A stretch of DNA of 64,000 nucleotides from CBFFRJ01 sp051486985 (GCF_051486985.1 NZ_JAHVDV010000012.1:57952-121951); one strand, 5' to 3'. Shown: positions 1 to 8,599, numbered from the stretch's first letter. The notes: generated by a model not told the origin, from the letters alone. Program-made: numbers and translations.

Positions 1-1302
1 AATATTGCCAAGGGTGGAGGCTTCAATCGGGCCTGCCACCACGGGCAGACCGCAGGCATCGGCACAAAGTTGGTTCAGAAGCTGGTTCTGGCAGCCGCCG
101 CCGACAATATGCAGTTGGGTAAAGGGTGTACCGCGAAGGCGGGCGAGCTCGCTCAGGACATCGGCATAGAGCAGCGCCAGGCTGTCAAAAATGCAGCGTG
201 CCAGCTCGGCATCGCTGTGCGGCTCAGGCTGCTGGCTTTCGCGACAGGCGGCCTGGATCTCCTCACTCATATTGCGCGGGTTGATGAAGCGTTCGTCGTT
301 GGGGTTGATAACGAACTGGCATGAAGGCAGCGCGCTGGCCCCGGCAATCAGCGCAGGCAGGTCTTCCACCTGATGCTCTTTCAGTACGCGCTGGAGCAGC
401 CATAAGCCCATGATATTTTTTAGTACCCGGTAACGCCCTTCCGCCCCCCCTTCGTTAGTGATATTGGCGGCCAGGGCCTCGTCACCGGTGTAAGGCGTGG
501 TGCTCTCAAAACCCATCAGCGACCAGGTGCCGGACGCGAGATAGGCGGCGCTGGTATGTTTCAGCGGCGAGGCGATGACGGCGCTGGCGGTATCATGGCT
601 GGCAACGGCGACGACCGGAATGGCCTCGCCCTGTGGGCTGTTCCAGTGGCCGATCACATTGCCCGGATGCGTCGGAGTACCAAACCAGGATGCGGGTACG
701 CCCGTCCAGTCGAGCAGCGTATCGTCCCAGTTGTCGGTTTCAATATTGACCAGTTGGGTGGTGGTGGCATTCGTGTATTCCCAGTTCAGATTACCGGTCA
801 GGCGGAAGCTGAAATAGTCAGGGATCAGCAGAGCATGTTCTGTTGCGTTCACGACGTCCGGCTGCTGCTGGGCGAGGGCATAGAGCTGATAGAGCGTGTT
901 AAAGGGGAGAAACTGAATCCCGCTGCGGCGATAGATGTCGGCTTTGCCGAGTGCCGCCTGGGCGCGTGCCATGATGCCATCGGTGCGGTGGTCGCGATAG
1001 GAGACGGGGAGGCCTACTCGCTGCCCGTGTTTATCAATCAGTACATAATCCACGCCCCAGGTGTCGATACCAATGCTGTCGATCTTCACACCCTCGGCAC
1101 AGGCTTTTTCCAGCCCCAGACAGATTTCATCTTCAAGCGCGTCGATATCCCAGCAGTCGGCACCCTGTTTTTTTTCCAGATAATTGGCGAAGCGATGAAC
1201 TTCACGCAGCGTGAGCATCCGCTGTTCTGTCGCGTAGCAGGCCAGCATTACGCGGCCGCTGGAAGCACCAAGATCGACGGCGACACAATGGCGAAAAGTC
1301 AT
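1..1302 (-). CDS. rhaB: Rhamnulokinase, 3' end cut by window edge
   Basis: Phosphorylates L-rhamnulose at O-1 in rhamnose catabolism; cytoplasmic FGGY-family kinase. The minus strand is open without a stop from the ATG at 1302 to base 1, giving 434 residues; the family protein is about 489 residues, so the C-terminal tenth lies outside. The N-terminus shows the kinase phosphate motif VAVDLGASSGR, and later segments such as IDTWGVDY, YRDHRTDG and SGTWSLMG are typical of RhaB. The GGGCQNQLLNQ motif near the visible end is the FGGY C-terminal signature. It is divergent from rhaS, as in E. coli, where RhaS and CRP activate rhaBAD. rhaA and rhaD would be expected beyond the edge. Confidence 0.97.
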   Translation of the reverse strand, partial: MTFRHCVAVDLGASSGRVMLACYATEQRMLTLREVHRFANYLEKKQGADCWDIDALEDEICLGLEKACAEGVKIDSIGIDTWGVDYVLIDKHGQRVGLPVSYRDHRTDGIMARAQAALGKADIYRRSGIQFLPFNTLYQLYALAQQQPDVVNATEHALLIPDYFSFRLTGNLNWEYTNATTTQLVNIETDNWDDTLLDWTGVPASWFGTPTHPGNVIGHWNSPQGEAIPVVAVASHDTASAVIASPLKHTSAAYLASGTWSLMGFESTTPYTGDEALAANITNEGGAEGRYRVLKNIMGLWLLQRVLKEHQVEDLPALIAGASALPSCQFVINPNDERFINPRNMSEEIQAACRESQQPEPHSDAELARCIFDSLALLYADVLSELARLRGTPFTQLHIVGGGCQNQLLNQLCADACGLPVVAGPIEASTLGNI

Positions 1303-1605
1303 GGTGAGGTCCTTGTGAGAGTTGTTACCCCCACTCTAAAAAAAGGACGCTCAGGTAACCTTCTTGTTACTGACAGTCGCCATGAGGGACTGGCAAGAAA
1401 GCAAAGGTGAAAGTGAGAGAGTTCACACTTTCGGGTAAAAGTGAGGCGCGTTACAGGTGTGACGGATGCCGCAATTCCTGATCTTTCACGCGCTTTCTTA
1501 AAAAACCGACAGGCTTTGCCGCGTTTGCGGTCAAAAATTCAAGGTGCGAATCGTTACCCTTAATTACTATTTTGAGAACATTTCTCATTAGTGAGTAGGG
1601 CAATC
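1303..1605. promoter_or_regulatory. Divergent rhaB / rhaS control region with CRP-like site
   Basis: This 303-base gap has no gene. A CRP-like dyad sits at 1412-1427 (AGTGA, six bases, TCACA), one base off the TGTGA-N6-TCACA consensus. A second, weaker TGTGA half-site lies near 1458. In E. coli the equivalent interval holds RhaS sites for rhaB, RhaR sites for rhaSR and shared CRP sites. I could not place the RhaS or RhaR half-sites with confidence. The rhaS Shine-Dalgarno is a weak TAGGG. Confidence 0.7.
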
Positions 1606-2442
1606 ATGACCGTATTACACAGCGTGGATTTTTTTCCTTCGGGCATCACGCCAGTGGCTATCGAACCGCGATTGCCCCAGGCGGCATTTCCTGAGCATCA
1701 CCATGATTTCCATGAGATTGTTATCGTAGAGCACGGCACGGGTATCCATGTTTTTAATGGTCAGTCGTATACCATAAGCGGTGGCACAGTCTGCTTCGTG
1801 CGCGATCATGACAGGCATTTATATGAACATACTGACAACCTCTGTCTGACCAATGTGCTCTACCGCTCGCCGGATGCGTTCAGGTTCCTGGCGGGCTTAA
1901 ACGAACTGCTGCCACAGGAGCAGGATGGTCATTACCCGTCCCACTGGCGCGTTAATCAGTGTGTGCTTCAGCAGGTTCGCCAGATAATCGGCCAGATGGA
2001 AACGCTGGGGGATGGGCTGGATATGCCGACCACCGCTAACCGCGAAATTCTCTTTATGCAGTTGCTGGTGTTGCTGCGAAAAAGCAGCCTGGAAGAGGGG
2101 GCAATCAGTAACGATGCGCGACTGAATCAGTTGATGTCCTGGCTTGAGGATCATTTTGCAGAAGAGGTGTGCTGGGAGTCACTGGCAGACCAGTACGCGC
2201 TGTCACTGCGAACGCTGCACCGCCAGCTTAAAAGCTACACCGGCCTGACGCCGCAGCGTTATCTCAACCGCCTGAGACTGATTAAAGCGCGTCATATGCT
2301 GCGTCATGGGGATGATAGCATCACGGATATCGCTTATCGCTGCGGTTTTGGCGACAGTAACCACTTTTCAACGCTTTTTCGCCGGGAATTTAACTGGTCA
2401 CCGCGTGATATTCGTCAGGGACGCGATGTGCAACTGCAATAA
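1606..2442 (+). CDS. rhaS: AraC/XylS-family activator of rhaBAD
   Basis: Rhamnose-responsive transcription activator of the rhaBAD operon. It has 278 residues, the E. coli length. The N-terminal cupin ligand-binding half contains the histidine-rich PEHHHDFHEIV stretch. The C-terminal half has two helix-turn-helix motifs: LADQYALSLRTLHRQLK, and ITDIAYRCGFGDSNHFS followed by FRREFNWSP, the AraC signature. An in-frame GTG lies 15 bases upstream at 1591, but the ATG at 1606 gives the conserved MTVLHSVDFFPSG start and was chosen. rhaR follows 79 bases downstream on the same strand, so the two probably form the rhaSR operon controlled by RhaR. Confidence 0.97.
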   Translation: MTVLHSVDFFPSGITPVAIEPRLPQAAFPEHHHDFHEIVIVEHGTGIHVFNGQSYTISGGTVCFVRDHDRHLYEHTDNLCLTNVLYRSPDAFRFLAGLNELLPQEQDGHYPSHWRVNQCVLQQVRQIIGQMETLGDGLDMPTTANREILFMQLLVLLRKSSLEEGAISNDARLNQLMSWLEDHFAEEVCWESLADQYALSLRTLHRQLKSYTGLTPQRYLNRLRLIKARHMLRHGDDSITDIAYRCGFGDSNHFSTLFRREFNWSPRDIRQGRDVQLQ

Positions 2443-2521
2443 CGGTAACGAGAAGGCTGTCACCGATTTTGTTTTGTAAATCAGCTAATAGTTACCGGTT
2501 GTCTTAGGCTGAGGTGATGTT

Positions 2522-3370
2522 GTGGCAAGCCAGTTAATTCTTCGTAGCGCCGATTTTTTCCCACGGGCAGGGCAGACCGTCGCTGTGGCGGATCGCTATC
2601 CGCAAAATGTGTTTGCGGAGCATACGCACGAGTTTTATGAACTGGTGCTGGTCTGGCGAGGCAATGGCCTGCACGTTCTTAACGATCGCCCCTGGCGCAT
2701 TACCCGCGGCGATCTGTTTTACATTCGCGCTGAAGATAAACACTCCTATGCCTCGGTCAACGACCTGGTGCTGCAAAATATTATCTATTGCCCGGATCGA
2801 CTATCACTCAATCTTGATTGGGCGGCGCACATTCCGGGGTGTCACGGTTCTGAATGGATGCCCCACTGGCGCATAGGCAGCACCGGCATGGCTCAGGCGC
2901 GCCAGGTCATTACGCAGCTTGAGCAGGAGAGTACGAAAAACGACCCTCTCGCGAACGCCATGGCGGAAGTCCTGTTCGCCCAACTGGTGATGACCTTAAA
3001 GCGTCATCGCTTTGCCACTGACAATCTGGCCGCGGTGAACAGTGAGCCATTGCTGGACAAACTCATCACCGCCCTCTCCGGTAGCCTTAACCGCAGCTTC
3101 CTGCTGGAACAGTTTTGTGAACAGGAGCAGTGCAGCGAACGGGCGCTTCGCCAGCAGTTTCGCACCCAGACCGGCATGACCATTAACCACTATCTGCGCC
3201 AGCTGCGGATTTGCCATGCGCAGTATTTATTGCAGCATAGCGAACTGATGATTGGCGAGGTCTCCACACGCTGTGGCTTTGAAGACAGTAACTATTTTTC
3301 TGTCGTCTTCACGCGCGAAACGGGTATGACGCCCAGCCAGTGGCGGCAGCGCCATAACGACGCGGCATAG
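2522..3370 (+). CDS. rhaR: AraC/XylS-family activator of rhaSR
   Basis: Activates the rhaSR operon when L-rhamnose is bound. It has 282 residues with a GTG start at 2522, preceded by GAGGTG at good spacing. The N-terminal cupin contains AEHTHEFYELVLVWRGNG; the C-terminal AraC domain ends with STRCGFEDSNYFSVVF and TRETGMTPSQWR. In E. coli the next gene is the rhamnose-proton symporter rhaT on the opposite strand. Here only 178 bases separate rhaR from sodA and no rhaT is present, so rhamnose uptake must be encoded elsewhere or use another carrier. Confidence 0.96.
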   Translation: MASQLILRSADFFPRAGQTVAVADRYPQNVFAEHTHEFYELVLVWRGNGLHVLNDRPWRITRGDLFYIRAEDKHSYASVNDLVLQNIIYCPDRLSLNLDWAAHIPGCHGSEWMPHWRIGSTGMAQARQVITQLEQESTKNDPLANAMAEVLFAQLVMTLKRHRFATDNLAAVNSEPLLDKLITALSGSLNRSFLLEQFCEQEQCSERALRQQFRTQTGMTINHYLRQLRICHAQYLLQHSELMIGEVSTRCGFEDSNYFSVVFTRETGMTPSQWRQRHNDAA

Positions 3371-3453
3371 TATCCTCGCGTCGCGACATTCCTTTATGCC
3401 ACATAGACTTGTTTACATAACAGAATGTTATAACCATAATAAAACTACGGCAT

Positions 3454-3475
3454 TGATAAACATTTTCAATAGCAT
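3454..3475. promoter_or_regulatory. Fur-box-like sequence in the sodA promoter
   Basis: The AT-rich dyad GATAAACATTTTCAATAGCA resembles the Fur box (GATAATGATAATCATTATC) and sits where Fur represses sodA in E. coli. Fur, SoxRS and ArcA control of sodA is established for E. coli; only the Fur-like element was recognised here. Confidence 0.5.
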
Positions 3476-3548
3476 TTAACTAACTATAATGAACCAACTG
3501 CTTACGCGGCGTTAACATACCTGCCGCCCGACAATAATGGAGATTAGT

Positions 3549-4169
3549 ATGAGCTATACACTGCCATCCCTGCCTTATGCGTACGATGCACTTGAACCTC
3601 ATTTCGACAAGCAGACGATGGAAATCCATCACACTAAACATCACCAGACCTACGTTAACAATGCCAACGCGGCGCTGGAAAGCCTGCCAGAATTTGCCAG
3701 CCTCCCTGTTGAAGAGCTGATCACCAAGCTGGATCAACTGCCGGCTGACAAAAAAACCGTACTGCGTAACAACGCAGGTGGTCATGCTAACCACAGCCTG
3801 TTCTGGAAAGGCCTGAAAAAAGACACCACCCTGCAGGGTGATCTGAAAGCGGCTATCGAGCGTGATTTCGGTTCTGTTGATAACTTCAAAGCTGAATTTG
3901 AAAAAGCAGCAGCGACGCGCTTCGGCTCTGGCTGGGCGTGGCTGGTGCTGAAAGGCGATAAACTGGCTGTGGTTTCTACTGCAAACCAGGATTCCCCGCT
4001 GATGGGTGAAGCTATCTCCGGTGCATCTGGCTTCCCGATTCTGGGTCTGGACGTGTGGGAACACGCCTACTACCTGAAATTCCAGAACCGCCGCCCGGAC
4101 TACATCAAAGAGTTCTGGAACGTGGTGAACTGGGACGAAGCAGCAGCACGTTTCGCCGCTAAGAAGTAA
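3549..4169 (+). CDS. sodA: Manganese superoxide dismutase
   Basis: Converts superoxide to oxygen and hydrogen peroxide in the cytoplasm. It has 206 residues, identical in length to E. coli SodA. The start MSYTLPSLPYAYDALEPHFD, the metal-site signature DVWEHAYYLKFQNRRPDYI and the active-site NHSLFW segment identify a Mn/Fe SOD. The GGHANHS and GSGWAWLV context fits the Mn type. An upstream in-frame ATG at 3537 would add four residues; the ATG at 3549 follows GGAGATTAGT and matches the family start. A strong terminator follows the stop, so it is probably monocistronic. Confidence 0.98.
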   Translation: MSYTLPSLPYAYDALEPHFDKQTMEIHHTKHHQTYVNNANAALESLPEFASLPVEELITKLDQLPADKKTVLRNNAGGHANHSLFWKGLKKDTTLQGDLKAAIERDFGSVDNFKAEFEKAAATRFGSGWAWLVLKGDKLAVVSTANQDSPLMGEAISGASGFPILGLDVWEHAYYLKFQNRRPDYIKEFWNVVNWDEAAARFAAKK

Positions 4170-4205
4170 TTTCTCGTTATCTCCCGCGCCTTGCGGGTGA
4201 GTCCA

Positions 4206-4238
4206 GCCCCTGCTGACGTTGTCAGCAGGGGCTTTTTT
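4206..4238 (+). terminator. Rho-independent terminator after sodA
   Basis: A perfect 12-bp stem (GCCCCTGCTGAC paired with GTCAGCAGGGGC) with a three-base loop is followed by six T residues. Confidence 0.93.
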
Positions 4239-4285
4239 ATGGGCCAGACCGGGGGAAGGAATGATAGAAACGCTGATCTGATAAA

Positions 4286-4304
4286 AATGAAATATTGTTT
4301 TAAT
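4286..4304. promoter_or_regulatory. KdgR operator upstream of kdgT
   Basis: AATGAAATATTGTTTTAAT with the next T matches the KdgR consensus AATRAAAYNNTRTTTCATT at 17 of 19 positions by my reading. It lies about 126 bases before the kdgT start. KdgR repression of kdgT relieved by 2-keto-3-deoxygluconate is established in E. coli and Dickeya. Confidence 0.75.
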
Positions 4305-4429
4305 TTTGCATGTGAGATCACTTTTCCGGGTGTGACGAAGGTCTAACATTTCGCCATCAGCGCTGGAAACGTTTCGGTAAATGGGCGAGATGGCGCACAA
4401 AAATCAGTGATTTTTTGACAGGTGGCGAT

Positions 4430-5413
4430 ATGCAAATCAAACGTGCAATTGAAAAAATCCCCGGCGGGATGATGCTGGTTCCGCTGTTCCTTGGTGCGCT
4501 GTGCCATACCTTCTCTCCGGGTGCCGGTAAGTATTTTGGCTCCTTCACCAACGGCATGATCACCGGTACGGTGCCTATTCTGGCGGTGTGGTTCTTCTGC
4601 ATGGGTGCATCCATCAAGCTCAGTGCAACCGGCACGGTGCTGCGAAAATCCGGTACCCTGGTGGTGACGAAAATTGCGGTGGCCTGGGTGGTCGCGGCGG
4701 TGACTTCACGTCTGATTCCGGCTCACGGTGTGGAGGCCGGCTTTTTTGCCGGGCTGTCGACGCTGGCGCTGGTCGCCTCAATGGACATGACCAACGGCGG
4801 TCTTTACGCCTCTATCATGCAGCAGTATGGCACTAAAGAGGAGGCCGGGGCGTTTGTGCTGATGTCTCTGGAATCGGGTCCGCTGATGACGATGGTTATC
4901 CTCGGTACGGCGGGTATCGCGTCATTTGAACCCCATGTCTTTGTTGGTGCCGTGCTACCGTTCCTGATTGGTTTTGGCCTCGGGAATCTCGACCCGGAAC
5001 TGCGGGAGTTCTTTACCCGCGCGGTGCAGACTTTGATTCCCTTTTTCGCCTTCGCGCTTGGTAATACCATTGATTTAAGTGTGATAGCGCAGACCGGTTT
5101 GTTGGGGATTCTGCTGGGGCTGGCGGTCATTGTGATAACCGGCATCCCGTTGATTATTGCTGACAAGCTCATTGGCGGTGGCGATGGGACGGCGGGGATT
5201 GCAGCCTCCAGCTCGGCAGGTGCAGCGGTGGCAACACCGGTGCTGATTGCGGAGATGGTACCGGAGTTTAAAGCGATGGCACCGGCCGCTACTGCGCTGG
5301 TGGCGACATCGGTCATCGTGACCTCAATTCTTGTGCCGATCCTGACCTCTATCTGGTCACGTAGAGTGAAAGGAAACGCAGCAGCAGCTGAGCTACACAG
5401 TGCGGTAAAATAA
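4430..5413 (+). CDS. kdgT: 2-keto-3-deoxygluconate permease
   Basis: Inner-membrane proton symporter for 2-keto-3-deoxy-D-gluconate, an intermediate of hexuronate and pectin breakdown. It has 327 residues, the E. coli length, with about ten hydrophobic segments. Family-typical stretches are IEKIPGGMMLVPLFLGAL near the N-terminus, GAGKYFGSFTNG, and a glycine-rich GGGDGTAGIAASSSAGAA segment before the last helices. The ATG at 4430 after AGGTGGCG matches the conserved MQIKR start; an in-frame ATG 15 bases upstream is ignored. It is convergent with a YagE-like aldolase gene that carries its own KdgR-type operator, suggesting uptake and cleavage of the same compound. Confidence 0.97.
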   Translation: MQIKRAIEKIPGGMMLVPLFLGALCHTFSPGAGKYFGSFTNGMITGTVPILAVWFFCMGASIKLSATGTVLRKSGTLVVTKIAVAWVVAAVTSRLIPAHGVEAGFFAGLSTLALVASMDMTNGGLYASIMQQYGTKEEAGAFVLMSLESGPLMTMVILGTAGIASFEPHVFVGAVLPFLIGFGLGNLDPELREFFTRAVQTLIPFFAFALGNTIDLSVIAQTGLLGILLGLAVIVITGIPLIIADKLIGGGDGTAGIAASSSAGAAVATPVLIAEMVPEFKAMAPAATALVATSVIVTSILVPILTSIWSRRVKGNAAAAELHSAVK

Positions 5414-5434
5414 CACCGAAAAAGAGACATGAAG

Positions 5435-5459
5435 CCGGCCTGAAAAGGCCGGTTTTTTT
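5435..5459 (+). terminator. Terminator after kdgT
   Basis: A CCGGCC stem pairs with GGCCGG across a six-base loop and is followed by seven T residues. The T tract overlaps the stop codon of the convergent aldolase gene. Confidence 0.85.
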
Positions 5460-6354
5460 AGCGCGTTGTCCCAAAAATTTCATCTGCCAGGGCACACTGC
5501 CCGGGCGTTAACTCACCGCCAAAATTGCGTGACGTGGCCCCACAATAGCCGAACTTACGTGACACCACGGTTTTGATGGTGGTAACAAAGTCTTCGCCAA
5601 TGGTGTAAATCGACATAAACCGGCCAATGTCACGCTGGGCTCTGTGCAGTGCAGCCAGATCGTTTTGCTTCCAGGCTTGGCGGGCGCCGACAAATAACTC
5701 CGGCATTACGTTGTTCAGCCCGGAGATAACGCCTGCCCCGCCTGCCAGCAGGTTCGGAATGAAATATTCGTCATAGCCTGACAGCACGGCGAAATCATCG
5801 CGGATTTTTTCGGTCGCCAGAATGATATTGCGGGTATGCGACTGGCAGTCGACCGTGTCTTTGATGCCGACGAAGTTCGGGAATTCCGCTGCCAGCGTGG
5901 CGACCAGCTCAGGCGTCAGGTCACATCCCGTGCGTGCCGGGAAGTTATAGGCGAACCATTTGCCACGCAACTGTTGCCCCAGATGACGGAAGTAGCTCAG
6001 CAGTTGCGCCGACGTTTGTCCGTAGTAATAGGGCGGCAGCACCATCACGGCATCATAGCCGGTGCGGAAGGCCTCATCCGCCATTCGTTCTACATCATTC
6101 ATGCAGGTTGAGGAGACGTTGGCGACCAGCGTGCCCGGCGTCATTTCCCGTACCTCTTTTATCAGCATAAGCCGTTCATCAAGCGTAAAAGAGGCGAATT
6201 CGCCAATGCTGCCCATTAGCAATACCACATCAATTCTGGCGTCGGTCAGGCGTGAAATATGCTGTCTCATTCCGTTCAGGTCGACTTTACCGTCGGGCGT
6301 CATTGGCGTAATGGACGGGCACCAGACGCCGCAAAATTCGTTTTCATTCTTCAC
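5458..6354 (-). CDS. DapA/NAL-family aldolase, YagE-like, probable 2-keto-3-deoxygluconate aldolase
   Basis: A 298-residue class I (Schiff-base) aldolase of the DHDPS/N-acetylneuraminate lyase family. Visible are the GSIGE pyruvate-binding motif (48-52), the catalytic tyrosine in YNFP (Tyr136) and the Schiff-base lysine in GIKDT (Lys165). The segments YNFPARTGCDLTPELV, GIKDTVD and SGYDEYF closely follow E. coli YagE, a 2-keto-3-deoxygluconate aldolase giving pyruvate and glyceraldehyde. The start is GTG at 6354 behind AGGAGA. A KdgR-like operator lies 17 bases upstream, and the convergent neighbour is the permease kdgT, both pointing to ketodeoxygluconate as substrate. It is absent from this position in E. 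coli K-12. Another 2-keto-3-deoxy acid remains possible. Confidence 0.85.
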   Translation of the reverse strand: MKNENEFCGVWCPSITPMTPDGKVDLNGMRQHISRLTDARIDVVLLMGSIGEFASFTLDERLMLIKEVREMTPGTLVANVSSTCMNDVERMADEAFRTGYDAVMVLPPYYYGQTSAQLLSYFRHLGQQLRGKWFAYNFPARTGCDLTPELVATLAAEFPNFVGIKDTVDCQSHTRNIILATEKIRDDFAVLSGYDEYFIPNLLAGGAGVISGLNNVMPELFVGARQAWKQNDLAALHRAQRDIGRFMSIYTIGEDFVTTIKTVVSRKFGYCGATSRNFGGELTPGQCALADEIFGTTR

Positions 6355-6371
6355 GTCACTGTCTCCTTGAA

Positions 6372-6390
6372 TGTGAAATAGCGTTTCAGT
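6372..6390. promoter_or_regulatory. KdgR-like operator before the YagE-like aldolase gene
   Basis: On the minus strand ACTGAAACGCTATTTCACA has the complete core TGAAAY-NN-TRTTTCA of the KdgR box and matches about 16 of 19 consensus positions. It ends 17 bases before the GTG start, a position suited to repression. Confidence 0.65.
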
Positions 6391-6511
6391 TATTCATTTA
6401 AGTGATAGCACGTCCCGATGAACCTCACGCGAACCGGTGTCTCATTTCTGCACGATTTCAGTGTAAAAAATGTGGTGTAATGCCAGGACACTTTACGCAC
6501 CAGGGGGCCTT

Positions 6512-7186
6512 ATGCGGCATGCGGTTAATGTTTATGTGGGAACAATACAGGATTATGCGGGAAGTAAGCCCAGTGCTATCGCCAAACGTCAGGTGGATGG
6601 AGAGTTAACGTTAACGAATCGCGGCCTGGTGGGGGATCAACAGGCGGAAAAAGTGATTCACGGCGGGCCGGACAGAGCCCTGTGCCATTATCCACGGGAG
6701 CATTATGCCTTCTGGCGACAGCAGTTTCCTGAGAACGAAACGCTCTATTATGCGCCCGCCTTTGGTGAGAATTTGTCGACGGAAGGGCTGACGGAACACA
6801 ACGTATTTATCGGCGATATCTTTCGCTGGGGGGAGGCGTTAATCCAGGTCACTCAGCCACGCTCACCGTGCTATAAACTCAATTTTCACTTTAATGTCAG
6901 CGATATGGCCTCACAAATGCAGGCGAGCGGGCGCGTAGGCTGGCTGTACCGCGTGATTGCCGCCGGAAAGGTCGCCACTGACTCGCCGCTGGAGCTGGCC
7001 TCCCGTACCAGCGACGTCAGTGTGCAGGATGCCGCCGCCATTGCCTGGCATATGCCCTTTGATGACGCGCAGTACCATCGGTTACTTTCCGCAGCCGGGC
7101 TTTCAGCCAGTTGGGCAAGAACCATGCAAAAGCGACGTTTAAACGGCGTTATCGAAGATAATTCGCGAAGATTGCGCGGTAAATAG
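6512..7186 (+). CDS. yiiM: MOSC-domain protein YiiM
   Basis: A 224-residue cytoplasmic protein with an N-terminal beta-barrel and MOSC domain, the E. coli YiiM length. E. coli YiiM is a molybdenum-cofactor enzyme that reduces N-hydroxylated compounds such as 6-hydroxylaminopurine; this is family knowledge. Seen here are GLVGDQQAEKVIHGGPDRALC, FGENLSTEGL, and the QPRSPCYKL segment with the presumed molybdenum-ligand cysteine. The ORF extends 14 codons upstream to 6470, but the ATG at 6512 gives the conserved start and E. coli length. It is a single gene, convergent with cpxA. Confidence 0.94.
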   Translation: MRHAVNVYVGTIQDYAGSKPSAIAKRQVDGELTLTNRGLVGDQQAEKVIHGGPDRALCHYPREHYAFWRQQFPENETLYYAPAFGENLSTEGLTEHNVFIGDIFRWGEALIQVTQPRSPCYKLNFHFNVSDMASQMQASGRVGWLYRVIAAGKVATDSPLELASRTSDVSVQDAAAIAWHMPFDDAQYHRLLSAAGLSASWARTMQKRRLNGVIEDNSRRLRGK

Positions 7187-7191
7187 TGTCG

Positions 7192-7218
7192 GTTTCCCCT
7201 CGTATGCCGAGGGGAAAC
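7192..7218. repeat. Inverted repeat between yiiM and cpxA
   Basis: GTTTCCCCTCG pairs with CGAGGGGAAAC over a five-base loop between two convergent genes. There is no T run on either side, so it may be an attenuating or mRNA-protecting hairpin rather than a classic terminator. Confidence 0.6.
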
Positions 7219-7225
7219 AATGCGG

Positions 7226-8599
7226 TTAAGCGCGTCTGTACAGCGGCAGCCAGATGGTCAGGCGTAACCCGCCCAGCGGGCTGTCATCCGCTTTTACCCA
7301 GCCACGGTGCTGCTGAATGGCGGTTTCGACGATAGCCAGCCCCAGACCCGTGCCCCCCGATTCACGATCGCGCGCCTCGTCGGTACGGTAGAAGGGGCGG
7401 AAAATTTGCTCTCTGTCTTCCGGGCTGACGCCAGGGCCGTCATCATCAACATTGATGGTAATGCCCTCTTTGTCGACGGCGAAGTTGACTTCGATTTTGG
7501 TGTGCGAATAACGCAGCGCGTTGCGCACGATATTCTCCAGCGCGCTTTCCAGCGCGTTGGGGTTGCCGTACAACGGCCACGGGCCCGGGGGGAAGTTGAC
7601 CGTCAGCGTTTTGCCAACCTGCTCCGCCTCAAACGCGGCATTATCCAGCACCTCATTCCACAGGTGGTTCGCCTTCACGGTTTCGCTCACCAGGGCCGCT
7701 TTTTGCTGATTACGTGACATAACCAGCAGGTCATTAATCATACTGTCCAGGCGCTGTGCTTCGGTTTCAATACGCTCAAGCTCTTTGCTCTCCCCACTGC
7801 GGCGGCGCAGAAGCGCTGTCCCTAATTGCAAGCGGGTGAGGGGTGTACGCAGTTCGTGGGAGATATCAGAAAGCAGACGCTGTTGCGAGGTCATCATTCG
7901 CTCCAGCGCTGTGACCATCTGGTTAAAACTGGCCCCGGCGGCGATAAATTCCTGCGGCCCGGCTTCCAGCTCTGGCCGCTGGCGTAAATTGCCCTGGGCC
8001 ACTTCATCCGCAGCGTTTTTCAACTTGCGGGCCGGTCTTGCGAGGCTCCATGCCAGCCAGAGCAGCAACGGCGAGCTAATAAGCATGGTGACGATAAGCA
8101 GCAGCAGCGGCCGGTCAAACAGCAGGTTGATAAAATCTGATTGAGAATTGCTGGCAGGGCGGATCAGATAGAGCTGGTAGCTATCCTCGCCGTCGCGGAC
8201 GGAAAAGGGCCCTACCATCTCTACCCGCCCGTATTTTTTCTTCTGCGGGTGATCGGAGTTATCCGCCTGACCAATAAAGTTGCGGATAATCTGCATTTCA
8301 TTGCGTTCTGCGCCTATCACGCGGCCTTCGCTGGTGACCAGCAGAAGGCGTTGTCCTGGCGGCGCCCATTTATCGATAGCGCGGAACAGTCTCCGCCACC
8401 ACATCAGATCGTTCGGTGGGTCGTTGACCAGCTCCGCCTCGACGTGCTGTTCAATCATCACGCCCTGGCGCTGCTCGCTGTCGAGCAACTCCGTCATCTG
8501 GCGTGAATCAAGTTTTGGCACCATCAGAACCAGCATTAAAACCAGCGCCAGCGTCAGCCAGAAAATGGCGAAGATGCGGGCGGTCAAACTTCCTATCAT
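7226..8599 (-). CDS. cpxA: Cpx envelope-stress sensor histidine kinase/phosphatase
   Basis: Inner-membrane sensor of misfolded periplasmic protein and adhesion stress that phosphorylates and dephosphorylates CpxR. It has 457 residues, the E. coli length. There are two transmembrane segments (about 8-28 and 164-185) flanking a periplasmic sensor, then a HAMP domain, the H-box SDISHELRTPLTRLQ with phospho-acceptor His248, and ATPase motifs: N-box NALRYS, DDDGPG and GGTGLGLAIV. The start codon overlaps the last four bases of cpxR (8596-8599), so the pair is translationally coupled. CpxP, encoded divergently, inhibits this sensor. Confidence 0.98.
   Translation of the reverse strand: MIGSLTARIFAIFWLTLALVLMLVLMVPKLDSRQMTELLDSEQRQGVMIEQHVEAELVNDPPNDLMWWRRLFRAIDKWAPPGQRLLLVTSEGRVIGAERNEMQIIRNFIGQADNSDHPQKKKYGRVEMVGPFSVRDGEDSYQLYLIRPASNSQSDFINLLFDRPLLLLIVTMLISSPLLLWLAWSLARPARKLKNAADEVAQGNLRQRPELEAGPQEFIAAGASFNQMVTALERMMTSQQRLLSDISHELRTPLTRLQLGTALLRRRSGESKELERIETEAQRLDSMINDLLVMSRNQQKAALVSETVKANHLWNEVLDNAAFEAEQVGKTLTVNFPPGPWPLYGNPNALESALENIVRNALRYSHTKIEVNFAVDKEGITINVDDDGPGVSPEDREQIFRPFYRTDEARDRESGGTGLGLAIVETAIQQHRGWVKADDSPLGGLRLTIWLPLYRRA

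Noticed and set aside
556..1410. 284-codon plus-strand open frame
   Set aside because: It is the antisense shadow of rhaB, whose motifs are unmistakable on the minus strand.
3480..4400. 306-codon open frame antisense to sodA
   Set aside because: It covers a certain gene on the other strand, shows no domain, and its composition follows the sodA codon structure.
7192..7218. Rho-independent terminator for yiiM or cpxA
   Set aside because: The stem is good but neither strand has a T run, so I list it only as an inverted repeat.
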